In this document: one piece after another, positions 23,275 to 35,501 of the stretch
Numbering within the stretch: position 1 is the stretch's first letter
How the letters are laid out: each line of letters starts with the position of its first letter
Origin: Gyromitra esculenta
Taxonomy: Eukaryota; Ascomycota; Pezizomycetes; Pezizales; Discinaceae
Length of the DNA stretch: 64,000 nt
Direction of reading: 5' to 3'
Assembly (NCBI GenBank): GCA_038503075.1
Contig: JBCAML010000002.1
Location: forward strand, 2,976,001 to 3,040,000
Translations under genes and position numbers: made by a program
The notes under the pieces: model-generated
Database searches by the model: none
Told to the model about the DNA's origin: nothing
Seen by the model: only the letters and a program-made list of their open reading frames with translations

Positions 23275-25208
23275 ATGCGCCCCGAATCTCCAGAACATCT
23301 TGAAGTCCCGATAAAAAACAATACCCGAAATCTAGACGACAATGATGCCGAGATATACCAGTCTTTCGCATCCCGAGATCAGGAGTGGCATGATCACATG
23401 ACAAAACGGCTATTGAAGAAGGTTGATACGAGGCTGCTTCCTATTTTGGTTGTGATGTATTTGTTGAATTTCCTTGATCGGACGTGAGTTTTTCCTGGTT
23501 GTTATAGGTTGGAGTTGGAGTTGCATATGTAGAGGATAGGATGCTGATGGAGTGGGTGGTTTGAAGGAATTTGGCGCAGGCTCGGTAGGTTTTGGTTTCT
23601 ATAGCAGATATTGTCGTTGGAGGTAAAAACTAAAGGAAACAGGTTGGGGACGCTGGAGAAAGATCTTGGCATGCATGGAAAGAATTTTAATACAGCTACG
23701 AGTATTTTGTTTGTCGTGAGTTTGTTTTGATTGTCCTAGATGGGAGAGTTTGTTAATGGTATCAGGGTTACATCTTGATGCAACTACCTTCAAATCTCTT
23801 GCTCACTCGCCTGCGACCCTCGGTTTATCTTGGTTCGGTGATGGCAGTCTGGGGTATGATATCGGCTGCACAAGCTGGTGCTCAGAGTTACGCCGGGCTT
23901 GTTGTGGCTCGTTTCTTCCTTGGTTAGAACCTACTCTTCTAGAGTGTTTTTGTTTAGACAGCAGCTTATGATAGTTACAGGGGTGGTCGAGGCCCCATTC
24001 TTCCCAGGCGCCTTGTTCTTAATGTCAAGTTGGTACAAGAGGAATGAACTCGCGCACAGATATGCGTTCTTCTATGCCGGGTCAGCGCTCGCCAACATGT
24101 TCGGTGGTCTTCTAGCAGCAGGTGTACTTGGTAATCTCGAAGGTTCTCATGGAATATCTGGCTGGAGATGGCTATTCATCATCGAAGGAGTGTTGACCGT
24201 AGGAATCGCAACCCTATCAATGTATCATCCCCGGAAACCAACATAGCCACCTAGCATATCCCGCTAACCTTCTACGAACTATAGTTTCCTCCTACCAGAC
24301 TACCCAGCCACTACCAAATGGCTAACCAAAGAAGAGCAAGATTATGCCCAATGGCGCTTGATCGAAGACACCGGTGAAGCAGACCACGCAGACACCATTG
24401 GACTCTGGCAAGCTGTCAAACTAGGGTTCTCAGACTACAGACTATACCTCTTCATCCTGATGCAGCACTGCAACTTATTATCACAATCTTTTACCTACTT
24501 CTTCCCAACCATCGTCAACACACTCGGATACTCACGCGTAACTACACTCCTTCTCACAGTACCAGTATGGTTCGCCACCTTCGTAGTTGCGCTGGCGGTC
24601 ACGATCCATGCATCGAAGACAGATGAGAGGACCCTCCATATTGTTATCCCGATGTTGGTTGCGTGTGTTGGTAATGTGATTGTTGTATCGAGCACTAGTA
24701 AGGGTGCACGGTTCTTTGCAATGTTCTTAATGCCGATGGGAGCATTACCAGCGTTTCAGGTCATTTTGTATGAATCATTAATCATAGAAGGTTAGGAGCA
24801 TTAGCGCTAATATTGATAGGGCGTGGGTGGCGAACTCTTTCCCGAGGCCACTCGCAAAACGTTCGGTCTGCATCGCGTCGATTAATATGCTAGGGAATAT
24901 CGCATCCATATATGGGCCGTAAGTAGCTCCCTTCATCATACCATGCATTAGGTTTGAAAAGGCCATGGAACTGAAATTCTGGTAGATACATGTACCCGGT
25001 CACGGACAGTCCGAGATATATAGCTGGAGGGAGTGCTACGGCTACCGTTTGTGTTCTTTGTGCGTTGATGGCATTGGTGGTTAGATTTTGTCTCGAGCGT
25101 GAGAACAAGAAACTTGAGATTTTGGAGAATACGGGGCTGGAAGAGAGTGTTGGGCATGTTCGAGATGAGGTGGATGTGAGGGCGACGGGCTTTAGATATA
25201 TTCTCTAA
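23275..25208 (+). CDS. MFS permease, anion:cation symporter (Dal5-like) family
   Basis: Eight exons (23275-23483, 23567-23584, 23643-23715, 23766-23922, 23981-24221, 24285-24767, 24820-24918, 24986-25208) give 500 aa. Family landmarks are VDTRLLPILVVMYLLNFLDR at TM1, NLAQARLGTLEKDLGM after it, RFFLGVVEAPFFPGALFLMS in the TM4-TM5 region, GISGWRWLFIIEGVLTV at TM6, and SFPRPLAKRSVCIASINMLG late. This subfamily (TC 2.A.1.14) imports small organic anions such as allantoate, nicotinate, pantothenate or biotin precursors; the substrate here cannot be told. Twelve TM segments are expected. Exon 2 is only 18 nt, yet encodes a conserved stretch, so an automated model may miss it. No frameshift seen. 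Confidence 0.9.
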
Positions 25209-26108
25209 CGAAGCTGTGGTGTAAACGAAGTAAGGTAGTCGTATGATGCTCAAGATATAATAATGAAAGATATTTTTTATAGTTGAGGAAGATAGTTACT
25301 CCAAGGCATTAGTTTGCTAGCATGAGGTTGAGGGTACTAACTCCCTGGTAGTTGGACCAGGAATCCGACTAAGAAGGAGCGTTACTGAGCTGGCGACGGA
25401 ACCGCTTGTTTGTGGATCCATGTCTGGAGAAGCTGAAGCCTTCTGATATTTAAGTACGGAGTCCTCTGAAGCATGGTGTTTTGTTTTTGGAATGGCATCA
25501 AGCCTGGAGGCTGGAAACTCGTTAGTAGAGGTTAGCTAACCTGAAGGACCCGTGCCCCTTCTGTTTTGTACCTAGCCAGAAGGTTCGTCTCAACACTAGC
25601 AGATGGTCAAGAGCTTATGCGTGCCTGCCCAGTGCTTTTCTTAGATGTACTCAAGACATGTAGCTCTTAGGGAGGCTATTCAAAACCTACCCATGGGTTA
25701 GTAACATGAGCGACCCTCCCAAGACCTTCCACCTCATCACAAACACAGCCCAGATCCTTCCAGAAGGATCGAGAGATCTCTAAATCAAGCCTTATCTCCA
25801 ACATCCACAAAGATCTCACAACCCTAAACCGCCTGGGCCTCCGAGTTAAGGGTGCAGGTTTTAGGCCACTAAGCACAAACTACAGTTGAGAGCATAAGGC
25901 GAACATCGACATTCGTGGGGTTTTCTGGGGAGGTGATTGAGGTGAGCTAGGGCACACAGTGTATGTACATGCAGTCACGAGGCATCACTCACCACTACTC
26001 TTGGCGGAGCGTATAGGCGACGGCGGACTGCAGCCCCCTTGGCCACACCAATCGGCCTAAACTTCCATCCTATCATGGATTTCAGCTGATCACATCTCTT
26101 CTGGCTCC
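25209..26108. other. Intergenic 0.9 kb
   Basis: 3' flank of the MFS gene and upstream region of the unknown gene at 26109. Open frames are short and broken. A coding-looking patch around 25700-25860 in two different frames could be a decayed gene piece, but I cannot assign it. Confidence 0.3.
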
Positions 26109-27165
26109 ATGGCTCCTCCACTGACGTTGCTCTCGTTCGCTGCCCTCAATTCCCCGGGCCCTCTTCCAAGATACAGGTCACGAAGAACTCATCTCTTCGA
26201 GCCTCATCGATGGCTACCGCTACATATCGAACCCCTCAAGATAGTCGTTAAAGACGCTGACTTTCATCCAAAGCCTATCAAAGCTGTAGAAAGATCTCCT
26301 AGAGATGAGAAGGCTGATCATGACATTAAAATAGTTGAAACTTTTCTACGAACACTACATCGCCCAGAATCTACACACCCTGGACTCTTGAAAGTATCAT
26401 GGACACTTAGCCGTATACTTTCCTGCACTCCTGCAGTGCATCTCGGTCCCTCGCCAGCAATCATCAATAGCTCCCACACCATTCAATGCTTCCTCTGGCT
26501 AGCCAACGCAATCACCAATCCTCGATTGCAGCTAACCGTCTACGATGAGCTACCCATCCAGTTCCGTCTCCCTTGATCCACCTTATCACCCTATACCTAA
26601 CTACAGCCAAATAAAATACTCATGACCTATACTAACCCTAAACGTCCACCCCAATAGCACTTTTGCTCGCCCGCTCCGATTCCGCCACAACACCACCTGG
26701 CTCATCCCCGACATGTGCATCTTCCGCGACCCGCTTTATGGTTCCCTTCCATTCTTTATCCCCGTTGTATTCCCAGAAGCTCACCGCCGTTCCCGTATAC
26801 CGCTTGCTCGCGAGATAGCTCTTATCCTCGCATACGCACAGCAGCGGTTCCGAGATTCTGATGCTGTATTGGCATCGGAGGCAGTACAGCTGAGCGTGCG
26901 TGTAGTCATCCTCCACTTCACTCCAAGAGAAACATTCTTCATAAGTTCTGAGGTGAAGAGGAGTTACTTGGATAGTATCGAGCAGGATGGAATAGCATCA
27001 GAGACACTCATGGTGTGGACGAGTGAGAGGTGGGATCTAAAGACGGGAGATGGGAGGTGGGGTTTTTTGGTGGGGTTGAAGAGTATTTTGCAGAAGATAT
27101 TTCCGCCGGTTGTATATAGGGGGCCAGGGCAGGGGAGGAAGAGGAAGTGGGATGAGATTTCGTAG
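26109..27165 (+). CDS. Hypothetical protein, 319 aa
   Basis: Two exons, 26109-26560 and 26658-27165, join across a 97-nt intron (GTTCCG donor, ACTAAC branch, AATAG acceptor) in phase. The junction reads through DELPIHTFARPLRFRHNTTW, which looks like one continuous domain and supports the join. Other well-formed blocks are HTIQCFLWLANAITNPRLQL, REIALILAYAQQRFRDSDA and FFISSEVKRSYLDS. The protein ends in a basic GRKRKWDE patch that could be a nuclear signal. There is no signal peptide or TM segment. I do not recognise a family. Both halves have normal coding character, so it is probably a real lineage-restricted gene. Confidence 0.6.
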
Positions 27166-29725
27166 TAGCTTGTGGTTTTTAGAGGTGGATACATCTTGAG
27201 GGCTAGTTAGGTTGTTAGGGTACTTGCGAATATTAGCCCACTGTTGTGAATCGGCTTTGGATTGCGGTAGTGTTGTAGCCGCCTGCTCATTTAGCCGATT
27301 TTCTCGTTATGGCTGCGTATATCGAGAGTCTTACTACTCCTTACCATTCGCTCTTCACTGCCCCATCACTGTACTCTTGCTATAGTTACGCGTCTCCTAA
27401 TGTCCTCAGAATAAGCACTTTCAAAACCGGATACACCATCCGCTGCGAGGCTTCTGTTTCTGGCATGTCAGGCTGATATATCCACCAATTAATTTGATGT
27501 AGTATTTCGCACTCTAGTGAGCCTTTGGGAGCCTATACACGAAGTTGTTACGTAGGAATTCGTGCTAGAAGACCTATAGGGGAGTATTTACATGTATGTT
27601 ATAACCGGGAGATGTTTTCACGATGACGTAGTACAGTCATCTCAGGGCTAATCGCGAACGGAAGCTTGCGCAATATGTCTGGGTACAAGGATATCAGCTT
27701 TGACGGTTATCGATTGGTCTAAAAATTGCTGTCCGCTGTTGTATAGGATTCGTTGTTTGTAGTTGGAAGACATATATCTTGGCCATGAGGTCATGAGAAG
27801 TCACTCGGTAATGTCGTGGCGGCGGTTGGGACACCAGGATTCCTAACGTAGTCTAATGCAGTTACGCTTGACGAATTGCGTACTAAAACTGCTAACTTTA
27901 AGGATCCTGTATCGAGGCCAGAAGTCATTGACTAGGAGTTATTGGCTATGGCTCTAGTTCCCAAAAATACGCTAAATAGTATATATACTGGCACGACAAG
28001 TGAGTGGGGTAGAGGACTAAGGGGAGGGCACCAATTTTTCTGACCTTCTTGCGTCCCTGTACCCTCTCAATAGCATGCACCTGGCCAAGTTATAGTCCCT
28101 GCTTTTACGGCACGAAAAATCAATACCTCGCGATAGGCTTGTATAGTCCCACTCGATTGTCTCCGCTAAGTAATTCTGACCCATGTTTGTCATTAGGCGG
28201 TGTTTGCCAAGTACCTGTACCTTGCTCCACAGGAGGAATCTAGATTTGCATGGCGGGATAACTAACACTAGTAGTGGTGTTGGTTTTGGAGGTGTACACC
28301 GTTTTGCCATGAAGTCTTGGCGTTCCGTGGGCTTTGAACTACCGGTCGGTCGGTTATTCGGGCTACTTTGGACACCAGTCAAACTTATAGTGAGTTTAAA
28401 AAGAATGGCTTGTACTCGAGAGTAATAAGAAAGTAACAGATATATTGCTATTTATTCTAATGAACATTGTAAGGTTCCTTTGCGCTCCTGGCCAGGTGTG
28501 CCTCTTCTGATATCAGTGCTGGGGCCTTGGGAAGAGCAGTCGCTATGGCCTAACGGGGTACTGTCTAATTGAAGGCCAGCTATATTGATGTCTTGGAAAA
28601 TTTTTTGGCAGGAATCTCGGCCGCGATATAACTGAAACGCGGAATGTAATCTCTATAGGTTCTACAGTACAGGGTTCGAATGTGTCAACACGAGCGTGCA
28701 GAGACGACCCAGCCTCCCCTACCATTCCTCGTGCCTTATTCCCTCGACAATCTTGTTCAATGCGACCGTTATTGATTACAGAATCACCCCACTTACGACC
28801 GTAGCTACATTAATGAACGAAATATGTGGCCTTGGCGATTTCTTGTACCGGGTAATAGGGGGTATTATCTTGGCAGTAACAGGTAGATACTGAACTACCC
28901 ATTTGTTTATTAATGGGCGAGCATATAGATTAACCCCATCGGCGTGAATAGTTGGCGGGTTAGTATATATCACTCCTGGGTGGCGGTCAAACAGCATTCC
29001 ACCATGGCTAGGAGGTTTGATGGCATGCCAACATAGTTCTCCTTAAAGGTCTTGGCACCCTTTACTAAGTGTCATTAAAGTTTAAACTGTAATTAAGAGG
29101 GAATTATAAGCCGGTGGAATGCCGTTTAGCAACACACTCTTCACTGTGTTCTATAGATAATCAATGTGATGCCCATAGTTTTCTACCACGCCAAGACTCT
29201 GCAGGACTATGTGGTGGCTACCATGGACGCGGAAGCATTCCTGGACCTTCTGAATTCCTGGACTCTGAGAGCGATTTTTCGAGGACTACTCCTTACATAC
29301 ACCCGGGATACTACACATATAGGGCTAACCTTTTGTTACCTGGGCGTGCAAATTTTCAGGGGGCGGTAGGTTGAATATATTCAGACCAGCCGCTTCTACA
29401 TTTCGTACAAATACTAACCACTTATTATACCATTCAGAGTTTGCTAACAAAATAGTAATGATTTCTTGTAACTCGTTTTAAATGCCTTTGTGGGAAAAAT
29501 CCAACCACTCTCATGAGCCACAGCACTACATCCAGCACATAGCTGCAATGCCTTCTGCTAATCTACTGCGCCTTTCCTATGGGAGAGCAGCCTCGCCTAT
29601 TAATTCACCATAGCTTGCTAATGATAATAAAACCCCCATCTCATAAATATAAGCATGTTCTCCAATAGCCTATCGAATCATCAAAGTGCGTCCTCCCACA
29701 ATAGCGACATCTTCCAACGCCCAAA
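27166..29725. other. Gene-poor 2.6 kb
   Basis: No supported gene. The longest frame (121 codons, minus, 28017-28382) has no recognisable motif. No inverted-repeat element was found by eye. The last 200 bp precede the HExxH gene and presumably hold its promoter. Confidence 0.4.
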
Positions 29726-30910
29726 ATGCAACCTCGAGCACTGATATCATGTATCTTCTTATCTCTTTCCCTATTTATACACGTCACATCAGCCGTCGCG
29801 GTATGGAATTGGCTATTCCTCGTCTTCCCAAACACCGAAACCCACGTTCGCGGACCAAACCCATTCAAATTCAAAGGCACAATATCGCCCAAAGCACTAT
29901 CCACAATCCCGCGAGTAGCAGCAAACATGAACTCTATAATCTCTAATACGTCGGCTGGGATGGCGGGGTTTCAAGTAACGATGGTCACCTTCAATACACC
30001 GATAACATACGAAGCACACCAATGTAACGACGGGCCTGGGATCTGCTACTTCCTCGAATTGGTGGACTTGGAGAAATATATCAAACTCGCTTCGGAGGCG
30101 ACAGGAGAGAAATTTGATGGGGTTGTCGGGATAAATCAAGCCTCTAATGATGCCGATGGTCGGTGGTTGGGAGGGAATATCAGAGCTGCCTGTGGGTATA
30201 GTGAGGGACAGGCTGGAAAGGCATTTAGCGATACGGGGTTTGGACATTGCTGGATCCCAATGTCGGGTGGTGATAATGGTTTCAAGACGGTAAGCGCCCC
30301 TCCTCCCCCGGGGCACCTTCCATGATAATTGTCCTATGGTTGAGCTAAGAGCCTGTCAAGTACGATGAACTTTTCATACATGAAATGGGTCATGCAATAG
30401 ATATGTACTATCAACGACACGGCCCAGAGAGCTGTAAAAGCCGAATCCCTCCCGAGGGACACCATATACTTGACCAAGTAGATAAGCAGCAAAACACGTT
30501 TCCACGTTGGAATAACGAATCTAGCGGTTACGACAACTACAAATGGTGGGAAGAGTGAGTACCCTCTTTTCCTTAAAACTGTGTATAGAGGGGAGTTTAA
30601 TTTTTCCTGACTCACTGGTAGATATTTCACCGGCAACCGTCCAGATTCTCGATTCCCCCAGGGTTCCGGAATCTCAGAATCCTGCTGGGCTTTTGGGTCT
30701 CCGACAAGAAAATACGACTACCAACCTGCCCGTGGTCCTATCAGGCCATGGCCCGGCCCAACACCTAGTGGGCCTCCAGTGGCTGATGGAAGTGGCAGAC
30801 TTAACGAAGACATAGTCGATGTTGAAGTGAACACATTTGACTCGAATAAGAATTCGAAGGATGGCTGGTGTGGGTTTGAGAATATCACGAGTGTTCAGCA
30901 ATTTAGATAA
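29726..30910 (+). CDS. Secreted HExxH zinc-metallopeptidase-like protein
   Basis: Three exons (29726-30289, 30352-30554, 30622-30910) give 351 aa. A signal peptide of ~24 residues (hydrophobic ISCIFLSLSLFIHVTSAVA) is followed by ~165 residues containing several cysteines (HQCNDGPGICYFLEL). Exon 2 then opens with YDELFIHEMGHAIDMYY, an HExxH zinc site at H198, E199 and H202. No metzincin third His follows at the required spacing. An acidic NYKWWEEYFTG segment ~45 residues later could supply a glutamate ligand, as in gluzincins. Exon 2 ends in phase and exon 3 continues FTGNRPDSRFPQGSGI, so the joins look right. The C-terminal third is Pro/Gly-rich. The peptidase family is not certain; a secreted peptidase role is inference. 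Confidence 0.75.
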
Positions 30911-32202
30911 AGGTGATGGCTTTTTTTCTTCTGCGACGGAATGGGCTCTTTAATTTTTACGCACTGCATATGCATATGGCGTTTGTCTTAGTATACTGAT
31001 TATAACGTACGCGTTAATGGACGACCTATGGTACTATTTGATGATTATGAAATATCGATGGATACGAGTATATGAATAAGCATGTAGTACAGGGCTATTA
31101 AAGCTCTTAGATATAGAAATATTAATACAAGAGTTATAATAACACACGAAAGCATACGACCGGTGAACAGCAGAAATAGCCAGATAGTGTTCTAGGCCAT
31201 TTAAGAACTTTACGAGTTCAGGTCTAGTTACCAACACGATTAGGTAGAATAATTAAATCACGGTCGAGATAGTGTCCAAGAGTGACTTGAAAATTTTATT
31301 ATTCGGTACTAATTCCTGAATGAGCGGTCCCTTCAAAAAAAGTCGGGCCGCTCATGAAAGGGCGGTCTGTTCCCGAACTCGCAAAGTCTCTGATCATGAG
31401 TGGCCTGGCACGGAAATAGGGAGGCTTTGCAGCGAAGTACGTACTAGCTTAGGCTGTGGGGCAGTTACCACGGCGATGGCAGGGAAGTGACAGGGAAAAT
31501 ACAGAACTGGAGAAGCTCAAGGAAAATGCAGGCTGTTTTTTGCATTAAATTAGTGCGATGAAGAGTTCACAAAGTATGTACTATAGAAGAAATAAACAAA
31601 GCTAGGAGCATGCAAACAAATACTTATCACGCATGCTTAAGTTTTAGTACGCACTCCGCTAGCGCTGCAAAACCTCCCCATTAAATAGTTCAACAACCAT
31701 AAATCAGTTCAAATTAACTAGCTCGGGTTATCCCCTCCCGAATAATAACGCATTGAAACTTTTTTCAACCCATGAAAACGCTTGGTATTGAAGGGCCCTC
31801 TGTGTGTGTTACAAAGTTCGTCTCTAGTCGCCAAGTCAGGTCTTGCAAATCCGTACCTGAAAACATTTTCAAATTCCCCAAGCGAAGAAATAGCCGACTT
31901 TTTATACGTGATATGATCCCCGTCTGTCAATGCCTACCTAATCGTACAGATAAAATCCCGGAATCTTGGCTCGCGATAGGGTTGAAAAACATCCGAGCGA
32001 TCTCAAGTTTCAAAAACTTTCCGTTAGACCCTGGGAGTCCGGGCCGTGGGGTTGCTGTGGGGTTAGGATATTTCTAGAATTGCCACGGCAAGAAGAATAA
32101 CAGTAAGTTTTACAGAGGAATAGAGAAACACTACAAAATGGCGATGGCTTCCTCGAGAATCTCATATTCCAATCTACAAAGACAATTGGTCTGCCCCCCA
32201 AG
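30911..32202. other. Intergenic 1.3 kb
   Basis: 3' flank of the HExxH gene and promoter of the rhamnogalacturonan lyase. A hairpin with 8-bp arms (ATGAGCGG/CCGCTCAT) lies near 31319-31357. No gene supported; the plus frame at 31772-32077 has no recognisable content. Confidence 0.4.
32046..32062 (+). promoter_or_regulatory. Two adjacent CreA-type sites upstream of RG lyase
   Basis: GTGGGG occurs at 32046-32051 and again at 32057-32062, both matching the SYGGRG consensus of the carbon-catabolite repressor CreA, 140-157 bp before the start codon. Closely spaced pairs are the configuration usually found functional. The motif is short and can occur by chance, so this is a suggestion. Confidence 0.4.
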
Positions 32203-34283
32203 ATGTTGCTTTATCTACTATTGAGCTTTTTGTCCCTTTGGACATCCTCCGTCTCGGCGGCCTTTGGCTACACCTCGGACAGTACCCATTTCACGGTTGA
32301 CGCGGGTTCTGCCAATACTCTTGTCATTAAAGTAGCTAAGGCAAGCGGCGATATCACTTCCATTCTCTATCGCGGGATCGAACTTCAAAATCCAAGCCCG
32401 TACAGTCACATAAACTCTGGTCTGGGAACAGCCACTGTTTCTGCTTCGTTAATTAGTAAGAAATCAATCAAACCACAACCCAGTTATAATTAGTTTCGCG
32501 ACGTACTGTAGGTTGCTAACTAGTAGTAAAAAGGCACCTATGTAAAGATCACAGTCGTAACCTCTACCCTCACTCAATACTATGTTATCCGCTCTGGCGA
32601 CAGTACCATCTTCATGGCGACATACATCACTGCGAGCCCAAGTGTAGGAGAGCTCCGATTTATTGCTAGACTCAAGTCAAGTGTAGTTCCGTCCGCCACC
32701 TACTTAGGTGCAGATACATCAAGCTCCTCAAGTGCGATTGAAGCAAGCGATGTGGTACGTTATCTGACGGATCCCACTTGTTGGAATTATCAAGCATGTA
32801 CGCTCACACTATATAGTACCTTGTAAACGGTCAAACTCGCAGCAAGTTCTATTCCAGCGAGCGCTTTATTGACGATGAAGTACATTGTGAATATGTCCCT
32901 CCAGCAAAATAAGCTCACCTTATTAACTAATAAATTCAGGTGTTTGGGGTACCGATGCCAGGGTCTGCATGGTGGTGCCTGACCCAACCGCGTATGAGAC
33001 TTCTGCTGGTGGACCCTTCATGAGAGATATCGACTACAACAACAGTGGAGACTACCATGCACTCTACTGGTACATGAACTCCGGCCATGTGCGCACAGAA
33101 GAACCCAGACTAGGGCTCCATGGCCCTGTAAGTCTCACTATACTACACGCGACCCCGAGCTGCAGTGTTGTTTCCTGATCAGCTGTTAACGTTAACGTGA
33201 GGTTTAGTATGCTCTCGTTTTCTCTCGCTCTGGAGACCCGCCCAAGAACCTTGATACCTCTTTCTTCAGCCAGCTTTCGATAACTGGATACGTGCCCACT
33301 GCTTCTCGTGGATATGTCTCTGGCACAGCCACCGGTGTGCCTTCAGGTTTCCCCATTGTTTTGCACTGGTATAATACAGCTGCACAGTACTGGACATATG
33401 CCAATACTAACGGAGCATTCACCTCACCGCCAATGAAGCCTGGAACGTATGTCATCTCATCTCACTCGGCCAATCCCGTGATCTAACATATCTCTGATAT
33501 ATAGCTACACGATGGTGCTCTACAAAGATGAATTTAAAGTAGCCACCAAATCCGTCACTGTCAGCGCAGGCTCCACAGTTAGTTCGAGCATAGCCTCTGC
33601 AGAGGGAACTCGCACTACTGTATGGCGTATTGGTGAGTTTGACGGAAGGCCGGTTGGTTTCCGAAATGCTGCCAACCAGCTTAGGATGCATCCGAGTGAC
33701 ACTCGGATGTCCAGCTGGGGTCCATTGACATATACTGTTGGTAGTTCGATCGGTAAGTACATATTCCATCTACTTCGCCCCTACCTGGATTGGAGGGAGC
33801 CAAATCTCGTGTCTTGATCACGCTACTTACTGGATGGGTGAATAGATGGCTTTCCGATGGCTCAAGTTATCGCTGTCAACAACCCCACCACTATTAAATT
33901 CACTACAACTGATACCAGCGGCTCCTTCAAGCTTCGTATCGGCACGACTCTCGCCTTTGCTGGTGCCAGACCTCAGATTACGGTCAACGGCTGGACTAGT
34001 GCGATACCGGCTGCCCCAACTAAGATTGATTCCCGAGGCCTAACAAGAGGAGCTTACCGTGGGTATGGGGAAAGCTACGATTATACGATTCCATCAGGAA
34101 CGATTATATCGGGGACTAATACTGTAACTATCTCTGGCGTTTCTGGGAGCTCTGGGGACGCATTTTTGAGTCCTAATTTCGTAAGTCTCCGCCCTGTGGC
34201 TCTGTAGGAACTTGTGTGATTTTGAGAGTTAGTTCTAACATGAGAAATAGATCTATGATGCCGTTGAGTTGTTCAAGGCTTAA
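32203..34283 (+). CDS. Rhamnogalacturonan lyase, polysaccharide lyase family 4
   Basis: Eight exons (32203-32455, 32534-32754, 32817-32886, 32940-33127, 33208-33446, 33505-33752, 33846-34180, 34251-34283) give 528 aa, the usual length of secreted fungal PL4 enzymes. A signal peptide ([19 protein letters not shown]) precedes [20 protein letters not shown]. The lyase domain (~20-270) includes [20 protein letters not shown] and [21 protein letters not shown] fibronectin-III-like middle domain ([19 protein letters not shown]) and a C-terminal carbohydrate-binding-like domain ending YDAVELFKA follow. The enzyme cleaves the rhamnose-galacturonate backbone of pectin by beta-elimination outside the cell. 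The last exon is only 33 nt but encodes the conserved end. Possible CreA sites lie just upstream. Confidence 0.93.
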
Positions 34284-35501
34284 GTATGATGTGATAGTTA
34301 GTTTTGGCATCCTGCGTGCCAGCTAGATCAGTTAATAAGTATTTCAGTGGGCAAGGCCAGAAATACACAAATGAAAACAATTATATACCTCCACCCATAG
34401 CACTGTAATGAGTCTGGAGAATAAATCGAAAAGACGAAACCAAATATCCCTGCACATACGTACTCCTTCCACGTGGCATTGAATTGACAGGCGGGGCGAC
34501 GTCAGCAGGTAAAAACAAATAACCCCACAATACGACTGCAGCTTGCGGCAATATATCTCCCTGAAATAATTCATCATTAAAAAAACTCATCATTACAGCA
34601 TATTTAATATCTGTAGAGTGATACGGTGCATGAAAAAAAGGTGGCTGCCGAGATCCGGTATATTGGGTTCTTTATAGAATGTGCATCTGTACGCAGTACT
34701 TAAAGCGAATTGCCAAGTCTTACCGGTGCCCCGAATCCCGGAGGACTGGAGCTGAGGCCCCATCACTAAGTCCGACAGGTCCATAGTATATGTATGGTGC
34801 TACAGGGTTGTGAAAACTCAAATTAGTTGGGTGGCCGGTCGCGGTTAATCGCCTGACGGGTTTGACCGTGTGCGCAAGAACCCCTTATATCGAAGTATTG
34901 TGAGAGTTAAGTTAACCTTTAAGTTCTTAAAGACAAATGAGAATATATCTTAAACAATTAAGGCCTCTCGGGGAATATTGTGGAAGGCCTGTGCTTAGAT
35001 CCTTAGTATGATCTCGATAAATATGAGATCTTGTTGCCTCAAAGAGCTGCTGCGCGATGAAGGCTTTCGGTCACTTTTCAGAGTAGACCCTTAAATAATC
35101 ATCCGGTCCTTACGCATCAAATAGTGCAAATAGTATAGTGGAGTTTCATCTGTGTAGTGAGAATAGAATAAGGTAAATTTAAATTACTAACTTGCTTACG
35201 TAATTACCCAAATAGTAAAAGATTGAATTAGAAAAATTAGTACAGCTCGCATTCAGGTTGACATTCAATCATAAGCAGAATCGATCTATTGTTCCTTATT
35301 GTATTTTGCCTCCGTGGTATAAATAAGATCAGTTCCAATACCTTATGCTTGCTCATTAACCCATTATTTGAAAAGTATCTATTTCGTGTTTTAACTATCG
35401 ACCACTCTCCCACTAATAAACGGTAATAGATTCACCCTTTTGGACTTCAGATCATTCCAGAATTCCTACAAACCATCTATAACCTTTCGCGTATTCACGC
35501 A
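34284..35501. other. Intergenic 1.2 kb
   Basis: AT-rich; no gene supported. The stretch from 35280 on is probably the promoter of the 295-aa gene, with a TATAAATAA-like box around 35319. A small GATCTC/GAGATC hairpin lies near 35011. Confidence 0.35.

Noticed and set aside
25690..25870. Coding-looking patch (frames reading HLITNTAQILPEGS and NIHKDLTTLNRLGL)
   Set aside because: Stops and frame changes on both sides and no family match; too short to call a pseudogene.
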